Of a stretch of DNA of 64,000 nt, positions 43,165 to 52,313 are shown piece after piece; the stretch's first letter is position 1; each line of letters starts with the position of its first letter. Source of the DNA: Haloferax namakaokahaiae (GTDB lineage: Archaea; Halobacteriota; Halobacteria; Halobacteriales; Haloferacaceae); NCBI RefSeq assembly GCF_042663225.1, contig NZ_JBHTAA010000002.1, positions 124,001 through 188,000 on the forward strand, written 5' to 3'. Both the position numbers and the translations under genes were made by a program. The notes under the pieces are model-generated. The model worked only from the letters and a program-made list of their open reading frames with translations. It was not told the DNA's origin and searched no databases.

Positions 43165-45231
43165 ATGAATCAGTACGACAGTTGTTGGCTCCGGTACGAA
43201 CGCGTCCCCAAGGGTCGCCTCGACTCGTACCGGCGCCGGTGTCTACACGCGTACGTAGCGGAGAAAGCACCGGAGCTGAGCGCGGTTCGGGACGAACTCC
43301 GGCGTGCTCTCCCCGAGCTACTGGGAAGGGACCCACACTTCTGGCAACACCCACCGACGACGACCGACGGCTTTCTCGCTATCGGGACACCCGACGACAT
43401 GGCGATGATCGCAGAGTCGGTCGGGACCGACGTCGTGGACGACCTCGCCGACGGCGGCTACCTGCTCCGATCGGTCACGTGGAACGGTCAGGACTGTCTC
43501 GTCGTCACCGCCCCCACAGACCGCGGGTTGGTGTACGGAACGTTTCACCTGTTACGCCTCCTGAACACGCACGAACCCGTTGACGACCTCGACGTGTGCG
43601 AGGAGCCAACTTACGAGAACCGACTGCTCAATCAGTGGGACACGCCGTTTCATCGGTCGGTCGAGCGCGGCTACGGGGGCGAGTCGATTTTCGACTGGGA
43701 GCGACTCCCCGACCTTCGTCCGCGGTACGAAGACTACGCACGACTCCTCGCGTCTATCGGCATCAACGGCATCGTCTTCAACAACGTCAACACGACGAAG
43801 CCGGAGCGAGCAAGCGCGAACGCCGCCTTCGACGCCTTCGAGGGCTGGCAGTTGCTCGAATCCCACCGACTAGAGGCTTTTACGAGTCTCGCATCGGTGT
43901 TCAGACGGTACGGCATCCGGCCGTATCTCTCGGTCAACTTCGCCGCGCCCATGCTCGTTGGAGACCTCGACACGGCCGACCCGCTGGACGAGGACGTCCG
44001 CGCGTGGTGGCGCGCGAAGGCCGACGAAATCTACGAGCTCGTCCCCGACTTCGGGGGCTTCCTCGTCAAGGCCGACTCGGAGGGGCAACCCGGCCCGTAC
44101 GACTACGGCCGCGACCACGTTGACGGCGCGAACGCCATCGCGCGCGCGTTAGAACCACACGACGGCAGGGTCTGGTGGCGCGCCTTCGTCTACGGAACCC
44201 ACGAGGACCGCGCGGTACAGGCCTACGACACCTTCCAACCGCTCGACGGTGACTTCGCAGACAACGTCACCGTCCAGATAAAGAACGGTCCCATCGACTT
44301 CCAGCCGCGCGAACCGGTCTCGACGCTCTTCGGTGCGATGCCCGAGACGGACCTCGGATTAGAACTGCAAATCACTCAGGAGTACACCGGCCAAGGCGTC
44401 CACGCGACCTACCACCTGCCGATGTGGAACGAAATCTTCGCGTTCGACACGCACGCCGACGGGCCGGGGTCACCGGTCCACTCGTTATTCCGTGGCGACG
44501 GCGAGGGTATCGTCGGCGTCGGCAGCGTCGGCGAGGACCACAGCTGGACGGGGACCTACCTCGCACAGGCGAACCTCTACGCATTCGGCCGAGTCGCGTG
44601 GGACCCCGAGATGCCCGCTGAGACAGTCACAGAGGAGTGGGTCCGACAGACGTTCGGAACCGACGAAAACGTCGTTGACACGGTCACTCGAATCCTCCAC
44701 GACTCGTGGGAAGCCTGCATCGACTACGAGACGGGGGGTCTCGGTCTCATGCACATGATGCACAACGGCGAGGAGCATCTGGAGAATCACTTCTATCCGT
44801 CGCCCGACGAGTGGCCGGGCTACCACGGCGCGACCGACGAAGGAATCGGCGTCAACCGAACGAGCACGGGCAGCGGGTACGCCGGCCAGTATCGTGGCCC
44901 GGTCGCCGGGCGCTACGAGTCCGTCGAGGACTGTCCGGAGGAACTGCTGCTCTTCTTCCACCATCTGCCGTGGACACACGAACTCGAAGACGGAACGACC
45001 GTCGTCCAGCGGCTCTACGACAACTGCTTCGCCGGTGTCGAGCAGGCCCGACAGCTCCGCGACGAGTGGCAGTCGCTCGACGGTGAGATAGACGAACGGC
45101 GGTTTCGGCACGTCGCCGAACGGTTCGACGAGCAGGTCGCACAGGCCGAGCGCTGGCGTGACGTCCTCACCGACTACTTCTACGAGCACTCGGGTGTCCC
45201 GGACGAACAGGGTCGCGTCGGCAACGACTGA
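43165..45231 (+). CDS. aguA: GH67 alpha-glucuronidase
   Basis: A 688-residue enzyme that removes (4-O-methyl)glucuronic acid from the end of xylo-oligosaccharides. GH67 signatures run the whole length: DSCWLRYE near the N-terminus, NQWDTPFHRSVERGYGGESIF, KADSEGQPGP with acid Glu306, KNGPIDFQPREP with Asp378, ITQEYTGQ with Glu406, and the C-terminal HHLPWTHELEDGTTVVQRLYD. These correspond to the catalytic Glu, Asp and Glu of characterised bacterial enzymes. No signal peptide is present, so it is intracellular and should act on oligosaccharides brought in by importer 2. The glucuronate it releases can enter the uronate route of module 1, which ties the two modules together. Confidence 0.93.
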   Translation: MNQYDSCWLRYERVPKGRLDSYRRRCLHAYVAEKAPELSAVRDELRRALPELLGRDPHFWQHPPTTTDGFLAIGTPDDMAMIAESVGTDVVDDLADGGYLLRSVTWNGQDCLVVTAPTDRGLVYGTFHLLRLLNTHEPVDDLDVCEEPTYENRLLNQWDTPFHRSVERGYGGESIFDWERLPDLRPRYEDYARLLASIGINGIVFNNVNTTKPERASANAAFDAFEGWQLLESHRLEAFTSLASVFRRYGIRPYLSVNFAAPMLVGDLDTADPLDEDVRAWWRAKADEIYELVPDFGGFLVKADSEGQPGPYDYGRDHVDGANAIARALEPHDGRVWWRAFVYGTHEDRAVQAYDTFQPLDGDFADNVTVQIKNGPIDFQPREPVSTLFGAMPETDLGLELQITQEYTGQGVHATYHLPMWNEIFAFDTHADGPGSPVHSLFRGDGEGIVGVGSVGEDHSWTGTYLAQANLYAFGRVAWDPEMPAETVTEEWVRQTFGTDENVVDTVTRILHDSWEACIDYETGGLGLMHMMHNGEEHLENHFYPSPDEWPGYHGATDEGIGVNRTSTGSGYAGQYRGPVAGRYESVEDCPEELLLFFHHLPWTHELEDGTTVVQRLYDNCFAGVEQARQLRDEWQSLDGEIDERRFRHVAERFDEQVAQAERWRDVLTDYFYEHSGVPDEQGRVGND

Positions 45232-45409
45232 CGGGACTCACGCGACGAGTTCCAGAGGCGCTTCGAACACCTCACTTCCCCGCGGTCGAGCAACGCATCG
45301 ACACCACGCCCTCGGCGGCGAAGTCACGCCCATCGCACGCGGCTTCGTGGAGACGCCAGCTATCCCGACGACCGCTGGCTTTTTTTAGTGGGTCCTCGGA
45401 CCACGTATC

Positions 45410-45643
45410 ATGGTGAACACGTCGATGCTGGTCGATATCGTCTGCTCGCAACGCGAACGGATCAAGATATTGCTCGCGTTGCTCATCGCATCGGCGCTCT
45501 TCCTCGGCCTCTCGGCGCTCTTCGTCGAACCCGGTGACGAGGCGTACCCCATCCTCATCATCGACGCGGTGCTCGTCGTCGTCCTGTTCGTCTTTTTCAG
45601 CGTGCTCTACTGGTACTGTACCAAGCGCGCGATGGACGAGTAG
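45410..45643 (+). CDS. Small membrane protein, 77 residues, unknown function
   Basis: Starts MVNTSMLVDIVCSQRERIK, then two hydrophobic segments (about 20-40 and 46-68) and a short charged tail CTKRAMDE. TTTTTTTAG (about 45378-45386) is at TATA distance from ATG 45410. No family was recognised. Like 9895 and 16449 it sits next to importer and glycosidase genes. Confidence 0.65.
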   Translation: MVNTSMLVDIVCSQRERIKILLALLIASALFLGLSALFVEPGDEAYPILIIDAVLVVVLFVFFSVLYWYCTKRAMDE

Positions 45644-45648
45644 TCCCT

Positions 45649-46557
45649 TCAGGTCGTCTCACTAATGAACTCGGCCGTAGCGGCCGCGAGTTCCCGAACG
45701 TCTTCGTCGTCGTCAGTCGCTGCAACCCGTTCGAGCGCCGGGACGGTCGATTCATCGCCGAGATATCCGAGTGCTCTGATTGTGCGCGCACGGACGAGAC
45801 TGCGGCCGTGGTCCAAACAGTCAACGAGGCGGTCGGCGACGGGGACGACGGCCTCGGGGTTGCTCGCCGCGACTTCGCCGAGCGCGTCGATTGCGCCACC
45901 CGTGACCGTCGGGTCGATGTCGTCCAAGAGCGTGAGAAGGTCTTCGACAGCGTCGGCCGCCGCGTCGGGGTCCGTCTCGGCGATGGCGACGACAACGTTG
46001 ACCAGGGTGCGACGGCTGGACAGTCGCCGCTCGCGCTCGCCCTCTTCGTGTTTTTCGAGCGTCTGACGAGTCACCGGGTCGGAGACGACCTCGCCGAAGT
46101 TCGTCGGTTGCTCGTCGAGTTCGGTGGCGCGAATCGCCGCGACGAGTTCGCCCACGTACGCACTGACGAGTTCGGGCCGCTCGACCACGAGCGTTGCGAG
46201 GAGTTTGCCGCCGGTGAGTTGCACGTCAACGAGTTCGGAGTCCAGCACGCCGACGAGGTCGTCGAGGTGACCGTCGAGCCGCGCCGGGTCGGTGGCGGCC
46301 ACGGTGTCGAGGACGCTGATGGCCCGCAGCGCGATAGGGGCGTTGTCGTCGGCAGTCGCCGCGGCCACTGCATCGAGGAACGGGTCGATGGCGTCGGGGT
46401 TCTGTGCGGCAATCGAGTCGAGCACCTCGACGCCCCGCTGGCGAACCAGCGGGCTCGATGAGGCGAGGGCGGCGCGGACCTCCGCGTCGTCTACGTCTCG
46501 AGGAGCGACCGACTCGGGAGTGATTCCGTCGAGTGGGTTCGACGAGTCCGTCGTCAT
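45649..46557 (-). CDS. HEAT-repeat protein
   Basis: A 302-residue soluble acidic protein made of helical repeats, for example SPLVRQRGVEVLDSIAAQNPDAIDPFLDAV, VVERPELVSAYVGELVAAI and RSLVRARTIRALGYLGDESTVPALERVAATDDDEDVRELA. These are HEAT/PBS-lyase-type repeats, usually used for protein binding. No catalytic motif is seen. It converges on the small membrane protein gene (5-bp gap) and is divergent from the Dyp-like gene at 46699. It may form a functional group with that gene and the one at 48006, but the partner is not known. Confidence 0.8.
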   Translation of the reverse strand: MTTDSSNPLDGITPESVAPRDVDDAEVRAALASSSPLVRQRGVEVLDSIAAQNPDAIDPFLDAVAAATADDNAPIALRAISVLDTVAATDPARLDGHLDDLVGVLDSELVDVQLTGGKLLATLVVERPELVSAYVGELVAAIRATELDEQPTNFGEVVSDPVTRQTLEKHEEGERERRLSSRRTLVNVVVAIAETDPDAAADAVEDLLTLLDDIDPTVTGGAIDALGEVAASNPEAVVPVADRLVDCLDHGRSLVRARTIRALGYLGDESTVPALERVAATDDDEDVRELAAATAEFISETT

Positions 46558-46698
46558 GGCCGTACGATACAGAGCGGGAGATAAATACGTAGGGGGTGGC
46601 CTGATGCTTCTGGGCCGACAGTGAACTCGAACGAGTCGGTGAACACATCCGAAAACCGATAAAAAATCATTTACTGGTTAAATCGCAACAGGTAGAAG

Positions 46699-48009
46699 AT
46701 GACCGCAGAGAATTCGCGGGGACTCTCACGCAGAGCGCTGGTCAGGTCGGCGCTCGCCATCGGTGGGATGAGCGCCCTCGCCGCCTGCCAGGAGGCCGAA
46801 CAGTCACCGGACGCCGAGACGCCCGACCCGCCGGAATACCCACGAGGTACCGAGGACCGGTCGGTGCTACCCGACCGCCAGCACGCGTGGGACGACTACC
46901 TCGTCAACAGCGTCCACGGGACGGTGACCCAGAGCCAACACCAGCTGCTGCTTGGGCTCTCTTACGAGGGTTCCATGCCGCCGAGCGAGGAGGAACGCCG
47001 CCAGGTCGAAGACGCCCTCCGCCTCCTCGAACGCGCCTTCCAGTGGGGCAGTGGTCCCAACACGAGTGGCAGCATCAACAACGGTCTCCTGTTCCTCGTC
47101 GGCTACGCCCCACGGTATCTCGAACAGGTCGGTATCGACCTTCCCGAACTCCAGACGCCCGAGACGGTGCTGGAAGAACTCGGTGAGGACCCATCGTTGG
47201 CCGCCGACTTCGACGCGCTGCTGTTGCTCGACAGCGACTACGCTTCCATCCTTCTGGCCGCCGAAGAGGCGTTGTTCGGCGGGAAGGAGCGACTCAACGG
47301 CGTCGCGGTCGATAGTCGGCTCTCGGGCGTGTTCCAAGTCGTCGAACGCCGGACAGGCGTCCTCGGCAAGGGTCAGCCCACCAAAGAGATCGGCCACGAG
47401 GACATCCCAGAAGAAGCACCACTGTCGATGGGCTTCCGTGCCGGATTCGACAACAGTCTCCCGCCGGAGGACACCGCGACGTTCTCTGAGGGTCCCTTCG
47501 CGGGTGGGACGACACTTTCGGTCTCGCGCATTCGCACGTCTCTCGACGACTGGTACGACCAGTCTCACGAGCAGCGGACGAAGGAGATGTACTGTCCCGC
47601 ACACGACTACGACAACGTGGGTGACATCGGCGACCGGATGGGCAACCACAGCGGAATCACGGAAGAGAACGTCTCGAACATGGAGGAGTTGGCGGCCGAA
47701 CACGGCATCGTCGGCCACGCACAGAAGGTCGCCACCGCACGCGACGAGAACTTCCAGACGCAAATCCTCCGTCGGTCGGAGGGCGTCGCCACGGACGACG
47801 TCGAGGGTTCGACGTTCAACTTCTCGTCGATTCAGACGGATACTCGCAAGTTCGTCGCGGTCCGGAAAGCGATGAACGTCGAGGAGTACGACCTCGATAC
47901 CGACGTCCCCGACGACAAACACGGCATCGTTGACTACCTCGGGACACTCTCGCGGAGTACTTACCTCGTCCCACCGCGCGCAGAGCGCGCACTTCCAAGC
48001 AGGCGATGA
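46699..48009 (+). CDS. Tat-exported lipoprotein resembling Dyp-type peroxidase
   Basis: A 436-residue protein with a Tat signal (Arg11-Arg12), lipobox ending in Cys30 and an acidic Pro-rich linker. The core recalls Dyp-type haem peroxidases: GGTTLSVSRIRTSLDDWY (269-286) matches the GGxYxxxRRIRM region, and GHAQKVATA (339-347) could carry the proximal haem ligand His340. The diagnostic GxxDG is changed to GFRAG (245-249), so the distal Asp is missing. It may therefore not be a normal peroxidase. TGA overlaps the next ATG (ATGA), coupling it to the FG-GAP protein. A promoter with GGTTAAATC lies near 46678. Family assignment is by motif reading only. Confidence 0.6.
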   Translation: MTAENSRGLSRRALVRSALAIGGMSALAACQEAEQSPDAETPDPPEYPRGTEDRSVLPDRQHAWDDYLVNSVHGTVTQSQHQLLLGLSYEGSMPPSEEERRQVEDALRLLERAFQWGSGPNTSGSINNGLLFLVGYAPRYLEQVGIDLPELQTPETVLEELGEDPSLAADFDALLLLDSDYASILLAAEEALFGGKERLNGVAVDSRLSGVFQVVERRTGVLGKGQPTKEIGHEDIPEEAPLSMGFRAGFDNSLPPEDTATFSEGPFAGGTTLSVSRIRTSLDDWYDQSHEQRTKEMYCPAHDYDNVGDIGDRMGNHSGITEENVSNMEELAAEHGIVGHAQKVATARDENFQTQILRRSEGVATDDVEGSTFNFSSIQTDTRKFVAVRKAMNVEEYDLDTDVPDDKHGIVDYLGTLSRSTYLVPPRAERALPSRR

Positions 48010-49649
48010 CCGGGCGACCCAACCGACGAACTCTCGCACTCGTTGGTCTCGCACTCCTCGTCGTGAGTGCGGGCTGTCTCAGTTCGATAGGCGGTTCGAG
48101 TGCCGAGACCGACATCCAGTTCCGAGAGGTGACCGAGGCGTCGGGACTCGACTACCGGACTGATGGCGGTGGCGCGGGTAACGGCAACGACGGCGTCTAC
48201 GTCGCCGACTACGACAACGACGGCTGGCAGGACGTCCTCGCCGTCGGCGGAGAACAGCCAACGCTGTTCCGCAACACCGGTGGCTCGTTCGTGCGCGTCG
48301 AAAAGTTCCCGGAGTTCGGCGGCGCGGTCAAGGGAGCGCTCTTCGTCGATTACGACGGTGACGGTTGGGAAGACCTGCTCGTCTTACGCTCGCACGCAGC
48401 GGCGGTCCTCTTACACAACGACGAGGGAGTGTTCGAGCGCACGGAGACCGACCTCGGCAATCTGACCTATCCGATGGGAGCGACCGCGGCCGACTACGAC
48501 CGCGACGGCGACACCGACATCCTGGTCTACCAGTCGGGCGACTGGGCAGACCGCAAGCCAGAGGGCTACTTCAGTCTCTACAAATTCGTTGACGAGGACA
48601 ACGGAAACCGGAACGTTCTCTACGAGAATACGGGTACCGGCTTCGAACGCGTCGAGGGTTCGGGGCTGAGCGAGTCGTCGCGCTGGAGTCTCGCGGCGAG
48701 TTTCGTTGACCTGAACGACGACGGCCTCCCAGACGTTCACGTCGCCAACGATTACAACACCGACGTGGTGTACCTGAACCGCGGTGACGGCAGTTTCGAG
48801 GAGCGCGTTCTTCGCGGTAACACCTCGCGCAACGGCATGTCCTCGGAGGTTGCCGACGTGAACCGCGACGGCCGACAGGACGTGTTCACGACCAACATCT
48901 ATCTCCCATTGGACGAGGTTGCAGACAAAGAGCGCCACGAGCGTCTCAGACTGCTCTTCGGCAACGTCATCAAGTCCGGGCGGACGAAGGGCAACACGCT
49001 GATGCTCAACGACGGTTCGGGTAACCTGACCGACCGCGCCGTCGCCTACGGCGTCAGGCAGGGCGGTTGGGGCTGGGCGGCGAGTCTGACCGATTTCGAC
49101 AACGACGGCGACCGCGACCTCCTCCATACGACGCAGTACGTCACGCGAATCGACCCGGACGACCCGCACTACACCTACCCGATGCTGTTCGAGCGCGAAG
49201 GCGAAGAATTTCGGAACCTCGACGCTTCAGCGCGTAACCTGACCGAACACGACGGCCGCGGGCTCGTGACGCTCGACTACGACCGCGACGGTGACCGCGA
49301 CGTCGTCGTCGCCCCCTACGACGGGAGAGTGACCGTCTACGAGAACGTCGGAGCCGACGCCAACAGCATCGCGTTCCGCGTCGTAACCGACGCCGGCTCT
49401 ACCGTCTATGGGGCGGAGGTGGTCGCCTCGACGCCCGGCGGACCAACGACTGTGCAGCAGACGGTACAGTCCGACTTCCTCTCTCAAGAGAGCCGCGTCA
49501 CTCACCTCGGCCTCGCCAGTCGAAATCGGGTAGACCTGACCGTCACCTGGCCCGACGGGACCGAACGCACCTTCGAAGACGTCACCGCCAACCAACGGGT
49601 GCGAATCACCAAAGACGGCGTGGAAACCGTCGCCGCCTACGACGAGTAG
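48006..49649 (+). CDS. FG-GAP/VCBS repeat lipoprotein with ASPIC/UnbV C-terminus (CRTAC1-like)
   Basis: A 547-residue secreted protein. The signal ends in lipobox VSAGC (Cys24). At least seven calcium-binding loops of the type DxDxDG follow (DYDNDGWQD, DYDGDGWED, DYDRDGDTD, DLNDDGLPD, DVNRDGRQD, DFDNDGDRD, DYDRDGDRD), marking a seven-bladed integrin-like propeller. The C-terminus (SRVTHLGLA...VDLTVTWPDGTERTF) is an ASPIC/UnbV domain. It is translationally coupled to the Dyp-like lipoprotein, so both probably sit on the outer face of the membrane. The role could be adhesion, polysaccharide binding or extracellular assembly. Nothing in the sequence decides. Confidence 0.85.
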   Translation: MTGRPNRRTLALVGLALLVVSAGCLSSIGGSSAETDIQFREVTEASGLDYRTDGGGAGNGNDGVYVADYDNDGWQDVLAVGGEQPTLFRNTGGSFVRVEKFPEFGGAVKGALFVDYDGDGWEDLLVLRSHAAAVLLHNDEGVFERTETDLGNLTYPMGATAADYDRDGDTDILVYQSGDWADRKPEGYFSLYKFVDEDNGNRNVLYENTGTGFERVEGSGLSESSRWSLAASFVDLNDDGLPDVHVANDYNTDVVYLNRGDGSFEERVLRGNTSRNGMSSEVADVNRDGRQDVFTTNIYLPLDEVADKERHERLRLLFGNVIKSGRTKGNTLMLNDGSGNLTDRAVAYGVRQGGWGWAASLTDFDNDGDRDLLHTTQYVTRIDPDDPHYTYPMLFEREGEEFRNLDASARNLTEHDGRGLVTLDYDRDGDRDVVVAPYDGRVTVYENVGADANSIAFRVVTDAGSTVYGAEVVASTPGGPTTVQQTVQSDFLSQESRVTHLGLASRNRVDLTVTWPDGTERTFEDVTANQRVRITKDGVETVAAYDE

Positions 49650-49776
49650 GCCAGTCCGCTCGTTTTCTGAGCGTCATCTTGCCGTCCGCTGATTCGGCGC
49701 TATTCGCCACCACTCCGCTCGACAGCTGTAACCAACCCACAAGCTTTAGTAGCGGGTTTGGGGATATACGAACGCA

Positions 49777-51015
49777 ATGGTCGAGCACGCGAAGCTTAGC
49801 GACCCGAATGCAGAGTATACCATGCGCGACCTGTCGTCGGAGACGATGGGCATTACCAACGAGCGCGGCGGCGTCCGCGATGCGAAGATAACCGACGTTC
49901 AGACGACGATGGTCGATGGCAACTATCCGTGGATTCTCGTACGCGTTTACACCGACGCGGGCGTCGTCGGCACCGGCGAGTCCTACTGGGGCGGCGGTGA
50001 CACCGCCATCATCGAGCGAATGAAACCGTTCCTCGTTGGCGAGAACCCACTGGACATCGACCGTCTCTACGAGCACCTCGTCCAGAAGATGTCCGGTGAG
50101 GGTTCCATCTCTGGGAAGGTCATCTCTGCCATCTCGGGTATCGAAATCGCGCTCCACGACGTCGCTGGCAAGCTCCTCGACGTTCCCGCTTACCAACTCG
50201 TCGGCGGAAAGTACCGCGACGAGGTGCGCATCTACTGCGACCTCCACACCGAGGACGAGGCCAACCCGCAGGCCTGCGCCGCCGAGGGCGAACGCGTCGT
50301 CGAGGAACTCGGCTACGACGCCATCAAATTCGACCTCGACGTCCCCTCCGGACACGAGAAAGACCGCGCGAATCGCCACCTCCGCGGCCCCGAAATCGAC
50401 CACAAGGTCGAAATCGTCGAGGCCGTCACCGAGGCCGTCGGCGACCGCGCCGACGTCGCCTTCGACTGCCACTGGTCGTTCACCGGTGGCTCGGCGAAGC
50501 GCCTCGCGCGTGCGCTGGAGGAGTACGACGTCTGGTGGCTCGAAGACCCCGTCCCGCCGGAGAATCACGAAGTCCAAGAGGCGGTCACGAAATCGACCAC
50601 GACACCCATCGCCGTCGGCGAGAACGTCTATCGAAAGTACGGTCAACGCACGCTGCTCGAACCGCAAGCGGTCGATATCATCGCACCCGACCTGCCACGT
50701 GTCGGCGGCATGCGCGAGACCCGGAAGGTCGCCGACCTCGCAGACATGTACTACATCCCCGTTGCGATGCACAACGTCTCCTCGCCCATCGGGACGATGG
50801 CCTCCGCACAGGTCGCCGCCGCCATCCCGAATTCGCTGGCCGTCGAGTACCACTCCTACCAGCTCGGCTGGTGGGAAGACCTCGTCGAAGAGAACGACCT
50901 CATCGAGAACGGCCGGATGGAAATCCCCGAAGAACCCGGTCTCGGCCTGACGCTCGACCTCGATGCCGTCGCCGAACACATGGTCGAAGGCGAGACGTTG
51001 TTCGACGAGGCGTAA
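49777..51015 (+). CDS. xacD: Xylonate dehydratase, enolase superfamily
   Basis: A 412-residue mandelate-racemase-group enzyme. The second-strand motif is Lys184-x-Asp186 (AIKFDLD), metal ligands are Asp230 (AFDCHW), Glu256 (WLEDPVP) and Glu282 (VGENVYR), and the general base is His332 (MHNVSSPIG). It has a 35-residue N-terminal extension before the first strand. The arrangement and the downstream XacE-type gene match the haloarchaeal xylose pathway, where xylonate becomes 2-keto-3-deoxyxylonate. Its last codons (coding for LFDEA and the stop) are copied in the hairpin array that follows. Gluconate or arabinonate may also be dehydrated. Confidence 0.85.
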   Translation: MVEHAKLSDPNAEYTMRDLSSETMGITNERGGVRDAKITDVQTTMVDGNYPWILVRVYTDAGVVGTGESYWGGGDTAIIERMKPFLVGENPLDIDRLYEHLVQKMSGEGSISGKVISAISGIEIALHDVAGKLLDVPAYQLVGGKYRDEVRIYCDLHTEDEANPQACAAEGERVVEELGYDAIKFDLDVPSGHEKDRANRHLRGPEIDHKVEIVEAVTEAVGDRADVAFDCHWSFTGGSAKRLARALEEYDVWWLEDPVPPENHEVQEAVTKSTTTPIAVGENVYRKYGQRTLLEPQAVDIIAPDLPRVGGMRETRKVADLADMYYIPVAMHNVSSPIGTMASAQVAAAIPNSLAVEYHSYQLGWWEDLVEENDLIENGRMEIPEEPGLGLTLDLDAVAEHMVEGETLFDEA

Positions 51016-51018
51016 GTT

Positions 51019-51223
51019 TCGTCGAGCACGTGAGACGCTCGTCTCACGGAGTTCGACGAGGAGTGAAACGACTCGTCGGGCAAGCAGAGCTTCGCTCTGC
51101 GTTGTTCGACGAGGCGTAAGCCGAAATCAAGCCAGCGGAGCTGTGCTCCGCATTGTTCGATTGAGTGGAGCGAAATCGAGCCAGCAGCACGAAGTGCTGC
51201 GTTGTTCGACGAGGCGTAAGCCG
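51019..51223 (+). repeat. Array of four hairpins with duplicated 3' end of xacD
   Basis: Four palindromes follow the xacD stop: CGTGAGACG/CGTCTCACG (51029-51048), GCAGAGC-TTC-GCTCTGC (51084-51100), GCGGAGC-TGT-GCTCCGC (51135-51151) and GCAGCAC-GAA-GTGCTGC (51184-51200). The last three are spaced 51 and 49 bp apart. Each stem differs in sequence but remains fully paired, so the changes are compensatory. The spacers repeat TTGTTCGACGAGGCGTAAG, which is also the last codons and stop of xacD (from about 50998), and AAATC(A/G)AGCCA. The array ends about 80 bp before xacE. It may be a termination, processing or mRNA-stability element, or a small palindromic repeat family. Confidence 0.8.
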
Positions 51224-51304
51224 TTTCACGAGAGAACGTTCGGTTTCCCCAATTTCGACTGCGACCGACGATACATTTTTAATAGTCTGTAATCATGGAC
51301 GTGT

Positions 51305-52189
51305 ATGCGGTATTACCGACTTCCCGGCGGAGAGCATCGGTCATCTTCCGATTCACTCGTCGTCATCGACGACGGGGGCGACGCCTACGATTTGACGACA
51401 GCGTCCGACGACCTCGGTTCGTTCACCGAACTCGCGCGGGCGGCTAACGCCAGCAACCAGACGATCGACGACATTGCCCGCGACCGAATCCCCGACGCGG
51501 AACAGCGCGACCTCGACGACGTCGAGACGAACGCGTTGCGACCGGTCGTTCCCGACGAGGTGTGGGCGGCGGGCGTGACGTACAGCATCAGCGAGGAGGC
51601 CCGGAAGGCAGAGAGCGGCAAGCCCGAGGTCTACATCGACGTCTACGAGAGCGAGCGTCCGGAACTGTTCCTGAAGGCGACGCCGTCGCGGACGGTCGGT
51701 CCCCACGACGCCATCGGCGTCCGCGGCGACTCGAACTGGGACGTGCCGGAACCCGAACTGGGCATCGTCCTCCACCGTGGCGAAGTCGTCGGCTACACCG
51801 TCGGCAACGACGTGTCAAGCCGCGAAATAGAGGGAGAAAACCCGCTGTATCTCCCACAAGCGAAGGTCTACGACCGGTGTTGTTCTGTCGGTCCCTGTGT
51901 CTCCACTCCCGAGCTTGTGGAAGACCCCCACGACCTCACGATGACGCTCACTATCGAACGCGACGAAGAAGTCGTCTACGAGGGTTCGACCTCGACGAGC
52001 GAGATGGCCACTTCCTGTGAGAAATTGGTTGACTATCTCCGTCGGCACAACAACCTCCCCGAGACGCTCGTGTTACTGACGGGGACGGCGCTCGTCCCGC
52101 CTGAGACGTTCACGCTCGAAGAGGGCGACCGCGTCTCTATCGACATCGACAACATCGGCCGACTCGTCAACGACACCGTCATCGTCTGA
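51305..52189 (+). CDS. xacE: 2-keto-3-deoxyxylonate dehydratase, FAH family
   Basis: A 294-residue fumarylacetoacetate-hydrolase-fold enzyme. The block AAGVTYSISEEARKAES, then VYIDVYESERPELFLKATPSRTVGP and WDVPEPELGIVL, is characteristic of 2-keto-3-deoxy-pentonate dehydratases (XacE, KdaD). The probable metal ligands are Glu149, Glu151 and Asp169 (GNDVSSR). The product is alpha-ketoglutaric semialdehyde, the substrate of xacF. ATG 51305 follows TTTTTAATAG (about 51275-51284). It lies 289 bp after xacD, separated by the hairpin array, so the array may tune its expression relative to xacD. Confidence 0.88.
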   Translation: MRYYRLPGGEHRSSSDSLVVIDDGGDAYDLTTASDDLGSFTELARAANASNQTIDDIARDRIPDAEQRDLDDVETNALRPVVPDEVWAAGVTYSISEEARKAESGKPEVYIDVYESERPELFLKATPSRTVGPHDAIGVRGDSNWDVPEPELGIVLHRGEVVGYTVGNDVSSREIEGENPLYLPQAKVYDRCCSVGPCVSTPELVEDPHDLTMTLTIERDEEVVYEGSTSTSEMATSCEKLVDYLRRHNNLPETLVLLTGTALVPPETFTLEEGDRVSIDIDNIGRLVNDTVIV

Positions 52190-52313
52190 GCGCCGCAATC
52201 ACACCGACGAAAGCGAACGCAAACCGACGCCAAGCCAGTCGTACTCTGTACCCCCTCGCTGTCGAACACTGAAGAATTCAGAAACCCGAATCGGTCGGAA
52301 CTCCGGTCGTCCC

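Noticed and set aside
51019..51223. Possible CRISPR array
   Set aside because: Units are palindromes with different stems and the spacers are copies of each other and of the xacD end. No constant repeat with unique spacers and no cas genes.
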